A stretch of 64,000 bases of DNA from the NCBI RefSeq assembly GCF_005239225.2, contig NC_133288.1:8513035-8577034 (forward strand), written 5' to 3'. The notes under the pieces were generated by a model. The model was not told the DNA's origin and did no database searches. It worked only from the letters and a program-made list of their open reading frames with translations. The stretch's first letter is position 1; each line of letters begins with the position of its first letter. Made by a program: the position numbers and the translations under genes. Below are positions 49,540 through 64,000 of this stretch, one piece after another. Source of the stretch: Populus alba (taxonomy: Eukaryota > Streptophyta > Magnoliopsida > Malpighiales > Salicaceae).

Positions 49540-52500
49540 TCCATGAAGTGACACTAATAACTTTTTTCTTATCCCATAGAATTCTACATTTTATTTTATT
49601 TTTAATCTTTTACAACCTTTTTTGTTTTCTTGTTGTTAATTTTAGAAAACCAAACCATTTTTTCACACAATTAAGCATAAACCCAATGATAAATTTTTTT
49701 TCTTAATACTCGAGAAGATGAAAACAAAATAACAAGCTCTTTTTGAAGAAAAAAAAAAAACAATATTAAGAAATCAAATTAAAAAAAAAAAGTAATATGA
49801 AAAAAAAAAGAAACAAATGGGTGTAAATCCATAGTGCAATTGTTGATGTAAATTATGATCAAATAAACATTCAACACATTGAGAAATGTGTCAATGAATT
49901 CTGTATCTATAAAAAAATATACATTAATATTGTCAATGAATTTATGACAAATAGAACGCTTTTCTTAAAAATAAATATAAGTCCTCATTTTGTCTTGTGT
50001 TAAATGTAAAATACTTTAATAGAGGTGAATTGAAAAGAAAATATTTGTTTGGGGACCAATTGAGAATTGACTAGTTTTTCTGGGACTCCTTTTCTATTCA
50101 TTTTATGTTGTAAATGCAAATGTTTGATATAAGTGTATTTTGAAGTGTGTTTTATTTAAAAATGTATCATAATAATATTATTTTTAATATCAGTATATTA
50201 AAATAATTTGAAAATATAAAAAAAATTAATTTAAAATAAAAAAAATTAATTTTTTTACAAACATTTTAAAAAATAAATAAACATGATCTACATGTCGAAC
50301 TTTAAGGCATGTGCGCAGTAAAAGATTTCCATGAATCACGATGAGCTAACCACTATAATTAGATGATGACAGTGTGGAAAAGAAAGTTGGTGACAGAGTG
50401 GTGATTGACTTTATTGACTAGTCCATTTGTATAGTGCTTTAAATATCTTCACTTTATCTCCCAAAATGGGAAGTATAATTGTTGATGATAATTTAATTTA
50501 ACTTGATGGATATAAATATCTAAATACATAGATATTTTTGGATTTAAACAATAATAATTAAGGTATAAATATTATCAAATATGATTTGAAATACACTCAA
50601 ACCTAACTTTTTAATATAATATAAAATATACGTAGCTTAATATTGACATGACACACACATATACTACACATACTAACTATTTTATTTTTTACTGATTAAT
50701 AAATAATAATAAAAAATGAATACTCATTAAATGCCTTGAATTTGACTAATAATTTATAAATACTTAAATTTCTTAATCAATTAATAATAAATATAAAGTA
50801 TAAATATCAAAAGATCTTAACCACTAATATCTATCGTCATCCATAATAATGAAAAAGGGTTGGTTAACTAAAAGCTATTTGCATAAGGATTATCTTCTCA
50901 TGTGGCAAATACAAGTTTGACCCCCCACCATACTGCGTGGTGATTTTTTTTTTCTTATCCTAGAAAAGGGTGCTACATACACATTTAATAAAATAAATTA
51001 TATATATATATATATTAATAAATAATAATAAAATTTGTTGATTCTAATAAAAAATAAAGTTATGAAATTGAGATAAAAATATAATTTTTTAAAATAAAAA
51101 GTTGAATATTTATTTTAGTTATCTAAAGTTTTAATTGGTTTAAATTAATAAATTTAAATTTATTTTTTCAAATCGAGTATGAACTCAACGTAGAAACTTA
51201 TTTTTAATATCAAAAGAGCCTTATATAAAATCAACCAAAATAAAATATTAAACCCAATCCCAAGTTAAATTAATGTGAAATGATTAAGTTGAAAATAAAA
51301 AAGTCAAGTGATAAAAAAATTAAAAAAGAAAGAAAGAAAAAAACTATGGGTAACTATCATAACCTAAATTAGATTGTCTTTCTCCTATGTTGTATATTTA
51401 TTATTTTACTTTTTCAACCTCTTTCATCTCACACCACATTGTATCTTCATGATTTCAAAGATTATATCATAATTTATTCAGTATTAATTTTGCGAAATCA
51501 AATTACAATTGTTAAATGAAAAGCAAAATGTTTGAATAAAAAAACTAAAAACAATGTAAATGGAAAGCAAAATGTTTCAATAAAAAAACAAATGAAAATT
51601 TAAATGAAAAACAAAATCAAGGTAGTTTACTGTTCATAATCCAAGCACCATCATTTCATGATTTATAGAGCATTATTTTTGGGAAACTAAGCTATAATTA
51701 TTAAATGGGAAGTAAAAAGATTTTTTTTTTTTAAAAAAAGAATGATGCAAACGAAAAGTAGGGCCCAACCAAAAAAAAAAGAGAATGTAAATAAATAAAA
51801 AAAGATTTGAGGTGATTCACTATTTATATAAACAATGTTTTTACCTTAAACTTTTTAATTCTTTTATTAATTTGCAGCTATTTAAAATTTAAAGGTGGAT
51901 AAACCCACTACTTGCATCCATATTGACTTGACTTGGTGATGCACTATCCCACGTTTTTTGGGCCTAAGCCCCGTTTCTTAAAAAAAGGGGGTAAAGTTAA
52001 AAAAAGGGGTAATATTAGACAAGTGGAGTAATTTTTTGGTCAACGCGTGGGAGATAAAATTCTTTGATGAAATCAATCACTCCGCAATATTACAAAACGA
52101 TGACTTCCGGCAACAACAAAGTTTAGATATTAGCCAGGGATGGGTTGGATTGAATTTTTATTGACTTAAAAAAAATATTTAGGCTACAAATATTTTTTTA
52201 ATATTATTATTAAATTTAACATAATGAGTTAATTTAAAAAAATTAATTTAATTTATTGTCTAACTTGAATTTTAAATTAAATAATATGAGATTTACTTCG
52301 ACGTGACTCGATTAATTTCGTGAATCGAATGATAACCTGAATGATTGGTAAAAAAAATCATTTGAATTTTTATTAAAAAAATTTAAAATAATATATTTTT
52401 TAATGGATCGCGGGTCGAAGAAGACCCCACCTTGAGCCAAAACAAAACGAAGTAGTGTAATCCTTAGATTCCCCCCCTTTACTATCTACTAATTCATAAT

Positions 52501-53060
52501 TGTATCCCTAAAATATTAGACATTCCTCAATTGAATCCCGTTTCTATGTATTGTTATTGTTTTCCTTTTAAATTGCACATGTTATGAAATAGATAGAAAA
52601 AGTTGCTTTGGGAAATTTTGATGTTTTCCACAAGAAAAAAGAAGAAGATTTATAGGTGGAAATTCGATGGAGAACTGTATGAAAATTTTAAAGTTTGGAC
52701 TAGATTGATAATAAGCTCATAATTGGAGGACTAATTTGAGGTTTTTCAAATGAAGTATCCGAAGAATAAATTCACGGTCTATGAATACTCGAAATCAACT
52801 GTAAATTACTTCTATAATATTTTAATATAAAAGAAAAATCCGTCAAGGAGCTCTCCGAGTGGATTGACTTCATTTATAACAAGTTGTCTCTGCCATCGAC
52901 TTCATTTCCCACTTGTAGTCTGACATTAAAAGTACTAGACCACATTATTAGGTGGTGGAATGAAGTGGAGCCCACCTCTTGTTTACTGACACGGGGTGTG
53001 ATGCATGCACGGCTTCTTTTCCGTTCACCTTCTGATATTGAATTCAAGGATTTCTAACAG
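49540..53060. other. AT-rich intergenic region and GLR promoter side
   Basis: 3.5 kb with no supported gene. An AT-rich MITE-like copy lies at about 50112-50278, an A-rich section with reiterated aaaatgtttgaataaaaaaac words at 51520-51600, and a short AT run near 51000. The last few hundred bases are probably the promoter of the GLR gene. Confidence 0.5.
50112..50278. repeat. AT-rich MITE-like copy
   Basis: aagtgtgttttatttaaaaatgtatcataataatat on the left and ttttttacaaacattttaa on the right enclose an AT-rich core. It is similar to the copies at 16855 and 42838. Confidence 0.35.
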
Positions 53061-53071
53061 CATGGTCATCC

Positions 53072-53082
53072 TCTATATAATA
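53072..53082 (+). promoter_or_regulatory. TATA box of the first GLR gene
   Basis: tctatataata about 30 bases before a likely transcription start near 53105. It is followed at 53137 by a good donor (GTAAGT) for a leader intron. Confidence 0.5.
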
Positions 53083-53136
53083 GGTACATTCCATAGCTGA
53101 AATCATATCAAGTACCTTCTATTTCTTGTCTTTTAA

Positions 53137-53490
53137 GTAAGTAGCATCGTTTTGTTCTTGTGTTCATCTTCTTTTCCTTCTGTCTTTCAAAAAGAAACAC
53201 GTAAGGATTTTGACAGTTGTATATAAGCGCACACATACAATTTTGAGCTCGTGCTTTTCGTTGCTTTCAGTTTTTCACGTGTTACGTTTACTGCTTGATT
53301 GAATTGCATGCTTGGTTTCTATTGCAACTTTGCTTTCTGGTGGGAATCTGCTGTTAGAAGCTTCTCTCGTCTTCATATTCTTCAAACACTCTTTTGCTCA
53401 GTGTTGGTGTTTTCCTGATATATCTATATTGTATTGGGATGCTTTCCAGTGATTTCGTCATTTTTCTGAAGTTGTTTTCTTTTCATGCAG
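53137..53490 (+). other. Probable 5'UTR intron of the first GLR gene
   Basis: Donor AA|GTAAGT at 53137 and acceptor TTTCATGCAG at 53490, 12 bases before the ATG. The downstream GLR copy has a comparable leader intron. No transcript evidence. Confidence 0.5.
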
Positions 53491-53502
53491 AAAGGGGAGA
53501 TC

Positions 53503-56806
<3,304 letters not shown>

Positions 56807-58189
56807 GGTTCTTCCATCCATTCTAGTAGTTTTGGAGTCTGCTACAGCATTATGCTTTTCAGGATCAGATCATTTGGAGCATGCTGTAAGCATAGTAGTG
56901 GTCTTCCTTCCTGTTTGCTATAGGCATATATATGTTTTTATATCAATGCCATTATCAATAATAATAATAATAAAAAAAGTATAAAGTTACAAATCATACT
57001 AGTTTATAATCACAATAATCAGAGTTGTGAGAGAAGAGTTTGCCTAAATTAAAGACCTTTTCAAGAAAATCTCAACTTCTAATTCACAAGTAAATTAATA
57101 AGATTTGGGAATGGTTGAGATGCGAAAAGCCATTTTTAAATTCATTTCACAAGTAATAAACAAGTGATGATGATGCTTTGAAAAGTAACTTTAATAACAC
57201 TGTCAAACAAAAATTCATTAAAGAAGATTAAAGTGCATAGAGAGAGAGAGAGAGAGAGAACAAGCTCGAATAATTTGACCTGATAATGGAAGCGAGAGGG
57301 AGGAGAGAGAGACAAAAAGTACACTGTTGTTTTACTAGCTTGAGAGTATGAGACGCAAGAACTATGCTCAACCATGGACTTACCAAAAAGATTTGAAATC
57401 ACCGCACTCCTCGTAGAATCATCAATTGTGTTCTTCCTACAATTAGCAACAGATAAAAAAAAGAGACTGCAGGGGATCTATAAAAAATATGATTTGTGTT
57501 ATTAAGGGTATTTTTAAAATATTATATTTTATGCCAATTCCGAGGAAAATAGGGTAGAAAATGAGAGTGTCTTCCATCTTATTTGCTTTTACATATTTTC
57601 TAGAAATTGAATTCAAATCTATACCCTCAAAAGAATTCTAAACAAAAGAATTGATTTAATAATATGAATTGAATTAAATTTACAAGGTTCCAAATACCCT
57701 ATAAAAAAGTTTGAAAACAATAAAATATTTAAAGAATATGGTTGCAAAAGTTTTTCTATTTCTTACAAAATTTCAGTAAATCTAATAGCTTTTTGAGTGT
57801 GTGCCAAGGAATCTCCTCACAATTGTTATTCACAGAATTCTTAAAGGTTATTTACTGACAAAGTTTCAATCAAATAAACAACTTAGAATTCATATCAGTA
57901 GAATTCCTAAAGGTTATTTACCGTAAACCTTTTAGCAAACTCTTTTGAGCCGATGCAAATATGAATTAGAAGAAAATGATCTATGCGCCTTAAAGAATTT
58001 GTAAATTTCTAATCTTGAATCCATTATTTTCTAACATTTATAGTTATGATATTGGATGCTATCTACAAAAAGCACATTTGGGATCCTATACATAAATAAT
58101 ATTGCTGAGATGTTATATGAATTTAAATATACATTGTATAACAACTTCTTATTGAACAATAAAAAACTTTATTTAGAAAAAGAAACCTT
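56807..58189. other. 3'UTR and intergenic DNA
   Basis: GLR 3'UTR to about 56.98 kb, with a taataataataa run at 56960. After that it is AT-rich. A (GA)n microsatellite and a short direct duplication of aaaggttatttac (57845 and 57911) are the only features seen. Confidence 0.5.
57239..57260. repeat. (GA)n microsatellite
   Basis: GA run of about 11 units, followed by a second GA-rich stretch at 57293-57312. Confidence 0.9.
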
Positions 58190-58545
58190 GTAAGATTGGT
58201 TTTATATTAATCCTTAACCTATTAGGACTAAAACATATTCTTTATAAATATGTGCTCATGCCTAGTTTTTTTTAAGGATGATCTTGTATTTTAAGAATAT
58301 AATAACCAAGAAAAATTCATAATGTATTGTGAAGATTAGGTGTATTTGAAACTCGAATTTTAGAGTCTATAAAAATCATATTGGTCTTAACTATAAAATA
58401 ATTTCTCCTCTTTACTTATAGAAGTAGACATAGTCAAGCTACATAAAATCATTATAGTATGATTGTTTCTTTTTTGTTTGTTATGATATCTTTTATATCT
58501 ATGTATTTGGTCTGTAACAATCTGGTAGCAAAGCTCTATACTATT
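58190..58545 (+). mobile_element. Copia-type LTR end with primer-binding-site relic
   Basis: The TATA-like ctttataaatatgtgctcatg (58240) and an LTR-end-like stretch are followed by ctggtagcaaagctctatac at 58521. That is a degenerate match to the initiator-methionine tRNA primer site (tggtatcagagctcta) used by copia elements. A gag-like N-terminal ORF is not recognisable downstream. Confidence 0.4.
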
Positions 58546-59829
58546 TTTGTGAGGTCGATATACATAAATCATAGTATTTTCATCAACATTTGAGATAGAA
58601 AATTTGCAGCAAGATCAATTGGTAGCATGAATTTTATCTCTATATCATTTCAAATGATTTTTGATTTGGTAACTTGTAATGCTATATCTTGATATGATAT
58701 GCTTATACACTAAGAACTTATAATTATTAATCTTAAAATGTTTATATTATTGACTTTTCTCATGCATTTCATGGACATATCATATAATTGATAAAGAGAG
58801 CATACTACGATTGATAGTGGGAGAAATCATGTAGATTTATTGTTAATATGTTAATACTTGCAAAAATATTAATGATTTGTCATAATAAAAAAAAGGAGAG
58901 AATATTGGTTCACAATTATCCATTGCTCCTAGTTTGAACAAATCAAACCATTAATTGATTTCTAATCATTTTCTTAAGATTATGTTAACATGAATCAAGT
59001 ACTAAGCTTTGCATTTCAAGGATTATCGATAATGTCTTGAACTTGCACTGAGAACATCTAATTATATTGATAGAATATTATACTTCAAGATTATACTTAG
59101 AATATTATATTATATGTGATTTAAGTCTATATAGAGACTAATTTAACTTTTAAGTTAAACTTTCTCTATCTATAATACTATCCTGAAAAGTTGTCATTGA
59201 AATTATGTAAAATAGCTTTGTCTACACCTAAAAAGACCAAGACCTCTAGTACATAAGAGGACCATAACAAACATATTTCTAAACCCTTCTAGTAAGCGAG
59301 ACAATAGGTATAATAAACTAATTAACCAAACAAGTTACAAAATAGTAAACTAATTAACCACACAAGTTACAAAATCCAAAGACAACTGGTAAAACATACA
59401 AACCACATCAAATACAAGAAATTCAGAGACAACGAGTAAACCATTTTGCAATTTTAATACTTATTTCAGCTTGGACAATGGTCAACATCATATTAGCAAC
59501 ACAATCAAAGTCAATCTAACGATGAGCTTACATAAGCATTGGATTGTGACATGTATAAGTCTATTTCAATTTTGAAATCTCAAATGAATTAGAATTTGTG
59601 TTATATCCCCCTCGCAAATACCACTGACTTGATGTTTCATGCTTACACTATAATCGCATGTAAGTTGTGGTTGAACGTTGCACTTTGTATTGAAGTGAAT
59701 TTTTTACATATTGCATTAATTAATTCAGCCTTGGGAACATTTGTCTAACCTTGGACTCAATACTTAAACCTGAATCCTTAAGGCTCAAAGCCCAACCAAA
59801 GCTCATCATATAAGTAAAGCCACTAGTAT
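58546..59829. other. AT-rich intergenic DNA
   Basis: Probably decayed retroelement interior to the left and unassigned sequence to the right. A small exact-type direct repeat (actaattaacca...caagttacaaaat) lies at 59308-59375. Confidence 0.45.
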
Positions 59830-60445
59830 ATTTAAATTCAGGAATATGGGGTCTATTGGATCACCTTGTCATCTTCCTCAAATACATTATCAATATGACA
59901 ATCATTTTTCTCATCACTCAATTCATATTCATTATAATAATATGGAGCCGTTACCATACCCAACCAAGGTTCCATACACACCATTTCTTGAATTGATGTT
60001 AGGTTCATTACATTACCAATTGTCTTAGATGAACCTGTTGCATGTGATGAATTTATGGTCCTTTAACTATAACTTAGGACTCGAGTCAACTTCAAACTCG
60101 AAGAGTTTCCTACTTTAGATTTTCTACTCAAGTAGAGTTCTAATATTTGCAACCCATTTATGGTGATTAACCTAACCATTTCATTAAAACTCATATCACT
60201 AGTAATGGGAACACCGACATAACGATTCGAATGACCCTCACGCAACATTTTCCAAGTGATATCAACGTCAAATTCGACCAAATTCCACCTAATTCCTTGA
60301 CACACTAAAATTTTAAATTAATGAAATGAATTGTTTAATCTCAAGCTACATAACTCGGTACTTTCTTCATGGTAAATGATATCGTTCGCACTATTAATGG
60401 TTGTACCACCATAATAGCATAAAATTTCCACTATAGAAGACATGT
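59830..60445 (-). mobile_element. Possible Mutator-like transposase N-terminal relic
   Basis: On the minus strand, a frame from an ATG near 60443 reads SSIVEILCYYGGTTINSAN and then stops. A second segment (60305-60063) contains WKMLREGHSNRYVGVPITSD and MSFNEMVRLI. A third, in another frame, reads EMVCMEPWLGMVTAPYYYNE near 59960. These resemble the N-terminal region of plant MULE transposases, which pair a short beta-rich start with a later Tyr-rich acidic part. Stops and frame changes make it non-functional. The purine-rich stretch at 60780-61020 could be its 5' terminal region. Confidence 0.35.
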
Positions 60446-61024
60446 TTCGTGAAAATCACAACAAAACATAATGCTAATTTGTAAATATAACAAATTATTC
60501 AAGTTACATTAAAAAACCTAAAATTAACAAAAACCATAACTAAACCCTGAAACACTAATATTAATATAATCAACACAATATAATTCATCTACTTTTCTTA
60601 CCAAATAAGACAATGTATACACTAAACTAATTTTATATCTAATTAATCTTAAATTATAGTTCAATTAGATAAAATCAACAAAACCCTTAACCTAAACTCT
60701 TGTCTTAAAAAAATCATAAATTAGCCAAGTAAAATAACAAATTAATAGAGAAAAAGATGAATATAGCTTGAATTGGTTAAATGTGGTGCTTATGGGTAGT
60801 GGTGGCATGGTAGTGATGGTAGGGAGAAATTAGTGGTTGTCGTGGATGGATGGTTAGAGAAAGAACCAACGGTTGAAAAAGAGAAATGTGAGGTTTGTCG
60901 TGGGGAAGAGAGAGACAAAAAAAATTAGTGGAGAGAGAGATTAGCTTGTCTGATATGAGAGTAGTGATATGAGGAGGGAGAAACAAGAGAAAAGAGAAGA
61001 AAGTAAAGGAAGAAGAAAAGAAAA

Positions 61025-61640
61025 AAAAACTGCCTTCAAAATAATTAATCATGTGGTTATTGCATGCATGACCTATAGGCGGTACATTTACTATATGTGC
61101 AATTAGTTGTGGCATGTAGTATATGTTTGACCACTGTTTTTCATGCTAGAGTGAGAATTATTTTTTTAATTATGCTAGTTTGTAGTTTGTGAAATGAGTT
61201 TACCCTATGCCAATTGAAAAAATAAAAAAAAAACTCCTTCCTTTCATGAAGACATGCAGATTACATAGCATTACATAATGTGTTTTTAGCATCCATCGTT
61301 GTAAATGAGTGTTTGTTATTTGTGGTGTGATCATGATTTTTTCAAAATTAATTAAATGTATTAATGTTAAAACTAAAAAATATTTTAATATATTTTTAAA
61401 CAAAAATTACTTTAAAAAAACAACACCAACTTTTAACTATTTAAAACATGATGTAAGACATGATACTCGTGCAATGTGAACTCATTGGTGAGGAACGAGG
61501 ACCACCAGCACTCACTGTCTCCTCCACTTGAAGTCATGAACCCTTCACAGAACCTTGCACACGTGCTACCATGAGAATGGTCATTATCTTCGAAATGGAG
61601 GAGAGGAAGAAATTTCCTTGACCTTACATCAAATTAATGG
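61025..61640. other. Intergenic and promoter side of the second GLR gene
   Basis: An AT-rich MITE-like stretch at 61336-61424 is followed by less AT-rich sequence likely to hold the promoter. I see no confident TATA box. Confidence 0.4.
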
Positions 61641-61776
61641 TTGGTTTACAATCTCAATCTGTTATTTGTTGCCAGCTCCATACATTCCTGTCCTCCTATC
61701 CAAGCCCTGAGACCAAACATCGAGTCAAATTCATGGCTGCATGCTGCTAAAGCTACTCAGCTGCTGCTGCTGCTCT

Positions 61777-62364
61777 GTAAGTATTTTATTATTTGCTCAT
61801 GTATGAAACCGAAGTTTCTTGAAATTTCTTTCAACATGCACTTCTTAAAAATGGTCTGCTTTAAATTCCCGTGTCTTGTCTTTCATGTGATTAAATTCCC
61901 ATATCAGATAAAGCCACTTTTCACAGCTGTTGTCGTTGACTTCTTTTGGTTGCTCGCTTCCGGTTAACTTTAAATGGAAATCAGTTTTTAAACCAATTGT
62001 CATGTTTCATGTGCTCTTTGAATGCTCTTCTCTTTTCTCTGAATGGTTCTGGTGGGTTCAATTCACTTATCAGCAGTAACCACTGATTTGTGGATAATAT
62101 ATTGGTATCATGGTTATTTCTTACTGCTTATTATCTCTTCCAATATCTTCTTTGCTTGTGGCTTTCTGCTTCTCTCAGATAATATATTATATATTGCTTG
62201 CCTTTTTAATATTCATGTATTTCTAAGATCTGGGAGAAGGCATATCTTTTTTGGGATCTGGCACTGTTTAGATATGGAGTTTGCAATTGATTCATTTATC
62301 TTTTGTTGTGTTTTGTAAGGGTTGTAGGATTAAATATGCTCTTTGTTGTCTTTGTTCTTTGCAG
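61777..62364 (+). other. Probable 5'UTR intron of the second GLR gene
   Basis: Donor CT|GTAAGT at 61777, after a CTG-rich leader (gctgctgctgctgctct), and acceptor TTCTTTGCAG at 62364. The remaining leader of 54 bases leads to the ATG. It parallels the leader intron of the upstream GLR copy. Inferred from splice signals. Confidence 0.55.
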
Positions 62365-62418
62365 AATCAATAAAAGAAAAGGGGAAAAAAGAGAGGGTTT
62401 TTGAATAGGAAAATCACC

Positions 62419-64000
62419 ATGAAGTTTATTTGGGTTCTGGTGTTGATGGTTTGCTACAATGGGGTTTGCCTAAATGGAGTTACTACAAATGTAACTACAA
62501 GACCTCCTTTTGTGAACATTGGAGCTCTTTTGTCATTCAACACTACAATTGGAAAAGTTGCAAAAGTTGCAATACAAGCTGCAGTTGATGACGTGAATTC
62601 TGACCCATCTGTTCTTGGTGGAACTAAGCTAAGGCTTCATATGCAGGATACTAATCAAAGTGGATTTCTTGGCATTGTTGAGTGTACATCCTTTATTATC
62701 TCTTGCCTGTTCTTTTCATTTCTCCTTCAAATTCATTTCTTGAATTTCAAAGATGGATTATGATTCTTCATCTTAATCTCATTGGTGATTGCAGCTTTGA
62801 AGTTCATGGAAACTGATACTGTGGCCATAATTGGTCCCCAGTCTTCAGTGACAGCTCATGTAATATCTTTTGTAGCAAATGAGCTCCAAGTCCCTTTATT
62901 ATCATATTCATCCACAGATCCTACTCTTTCTTCACTTCAGTTCCCGTACTTTATCATGACCTCCCGGAATGACCTCTATCAGATGGCTGCTATAGCTGAA
63001 ATTGTGGAATATTATGGATGGAGAGAGGTGATAGCAATTTATGGGGATGACGATTATGGGAGAAATGGGATAGCTGCATTAAGTGATAAACTTGCAGAGA
63101 GACGATGTAAAATCTCATTTAAAGCACCTCTGAGCCCTACAGCAACCCGGCAGGAGATCACTGATCTGCTAGTTGAGGTGGCATTAACCGAGTCCCGGAT
63201 TCTTGTTGTTCATACTTTTTACAGTTGGGGTCCAGTTGTATTCAGTGTTGCTCAATATCTTGGCATGATGGGACCTGGATATGTGTGGATTGCTACTAAT
63301 TGGCTCTCCACTCTCTTAGAAACCGATTCTCTCTCGTCAGATGCTTTGGATGATATTCAAGGAGTTCTTACATTGCGTATGTACACTCCAAATTCAGAAC
63401 TCAAAAGGAAGTTTATATCTAGGTGGAGCAACTTGACTAGAGGGACAACAGGTTATGGCCTTAATCCTATAGGTCTGAGTACCTATGGTCTATATGCTTA
63501 TGACACAGTATGGTTACTTGCTCGTGCAATCAATGCTTTTTTAGATCAAGGAGGCAACATTTCATTTTCAAGTGAATCAAGACTAGCTAAGCTACGCGGA
63601 GGGAGTTTGCATCTAGATGCCATGACCATTTTCAACGGAGGAGAGCTGTTACGTAAAAACATTTTGCAGGTTAACATGACTGGCGTGACAGGCCAACTCA
63701 AGTTTAATCCTGATGGGAATCTCATTAATCCTGCTTATGAAGTCATCAATGTGATTGGCAATGGGATCAGAAAGATTGGTTATTGGACTAACTATTCTGG
63801 TTTATCTGTCGTGCCTCCTGAAACTCTTTACTCAAAGCCTCCTAATCGTTCCAGCTCTAGTCAAAATTTATACAGTGTTCTTTGGCCTGGCCAAACAGCA
63901 CAGAAGCCTCGTGGGTGGGTTTTCCCAAACAACGGAAGACATTTGAGAATCGGTGTCCCAAATCGCGTTAGTTTTCGTGATTTTGTCTCTCAAGTACCAG
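62419..64000 (+). CDS. GLR3.6: Glutamate receptor-like channel, clade III, second copy (cut by window edge)
   Basis: Exon 1 is 62419-62683 and exon 2 runs from 62795 past 64000, the same phase-1 junction as the upstream copy. The ATG (context aaaatcaccATGaag) is preferred over an in-frame TTG at 62401. Visible are a signal peptide (about 1-24), the amino-terminal LIVBP-like domain (with [47 protein letters not shown] and [12 protein letters not shown]), and the start of ligand lobe S1 ([20 protein letters not shown]). The frame is open to the last base, so about 490 of an expected 930 or so residues are seen. As I recall the Arabidopsis sequence, it matches GLR3.6 more closely than GLR3.3. 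The pore and C-terminus lie outside the window, so function of this copy cannot be judged. Confidence 0.92.

Noticed and set aside
60777..61115. 112-codon minus ORF rich in Ser, Phe and His
   Set aside because: Low-complexity translation of a purine-rich stretch; no family resemblance.

Overview
The window is nuclear DNA from a woody eudicot. Salicaceae (Populus or Salix) is the best guess, because of the AT-rich intergenic DNA, the GT-AG intron structure, the orthology of the genes to single Arabidopsis families, and two copies of a tRNA-derived SINE of a type I associate with poplar and willow. Species identity is an inference. There is no prokaryotic, organellar or CRISPR signal.

Seven complete protein-coding genes and one cut by the right edge are supported. 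From left to right they are: a plant-specific Ala/Ser/Lys-rich protein of unknown function (4521-5666, +); an SR-protein kinase of the plant SRPK1/2 type (12426-15300, -, 4 coding exons, 442 aa); a large EH-domain endocytic adaptor of the AtEH/Pan1 type, a TPLATE-complex component (20420-29257, +, 13 exons, 1229 aa); an AVT3-type vacuolar amino-acid transporter (30285-31565, -, intronless, 426 aa); a P-class PPR protein probably targeted to mitochondria and resembling Arabidopsis At2g17525 (32762-34756, -, intronless); a PP2C phosphatase (39847-41920, -, 4 exons, 381 aa); and a head-to-tail pair of clade III glutamate receptor-like channels most like GLR3.6 (53503-56806, complete, 928 aa; and 62419 to beyond 64000, truncated by the window). 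I rebuilt exon borders by hand from reading frame, GT/AG sites and family alignment. Every junction keeps the frame.

The DNA between genes is mostly decayed mobile DNA. It includes two PIF/Harbinger-like non-autonomous elements flanked by TAA (1047-2744, with a large internal foldback; 48451-49533), a copia gag relic directly abutting a SINE (about 6613-7676), a 311-bp MULE-like MITE with a 9-bp target duplication (9222-9532), a Ty3-type LTR relic with an internal 185-bp tandem duplication (about 43613-46180) that shares its end with a second fragment at 38.0-38.2 kb, a copia LTR/primer-site relic (about 58190-58545), a possible MULE transposase relic (about 59830-60445, -), and several irregular tandem arrays. 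Introns of the EH gene carry a tandem duplication of about 520-570 bp and two inverted-repeat insertions.

The genes form no operon or pathway cluster. The only functionally linked neighbours are the tandem GLR genes. I found no convincing undescribed molecular system. The most interesting items are the nested foldback Harbinger-like element, the exact 5 x 57-bp coding repeat in the EH protein, the tandem GLR pair, and a possible upstream ORF ending 8 bases before the SRPK start.
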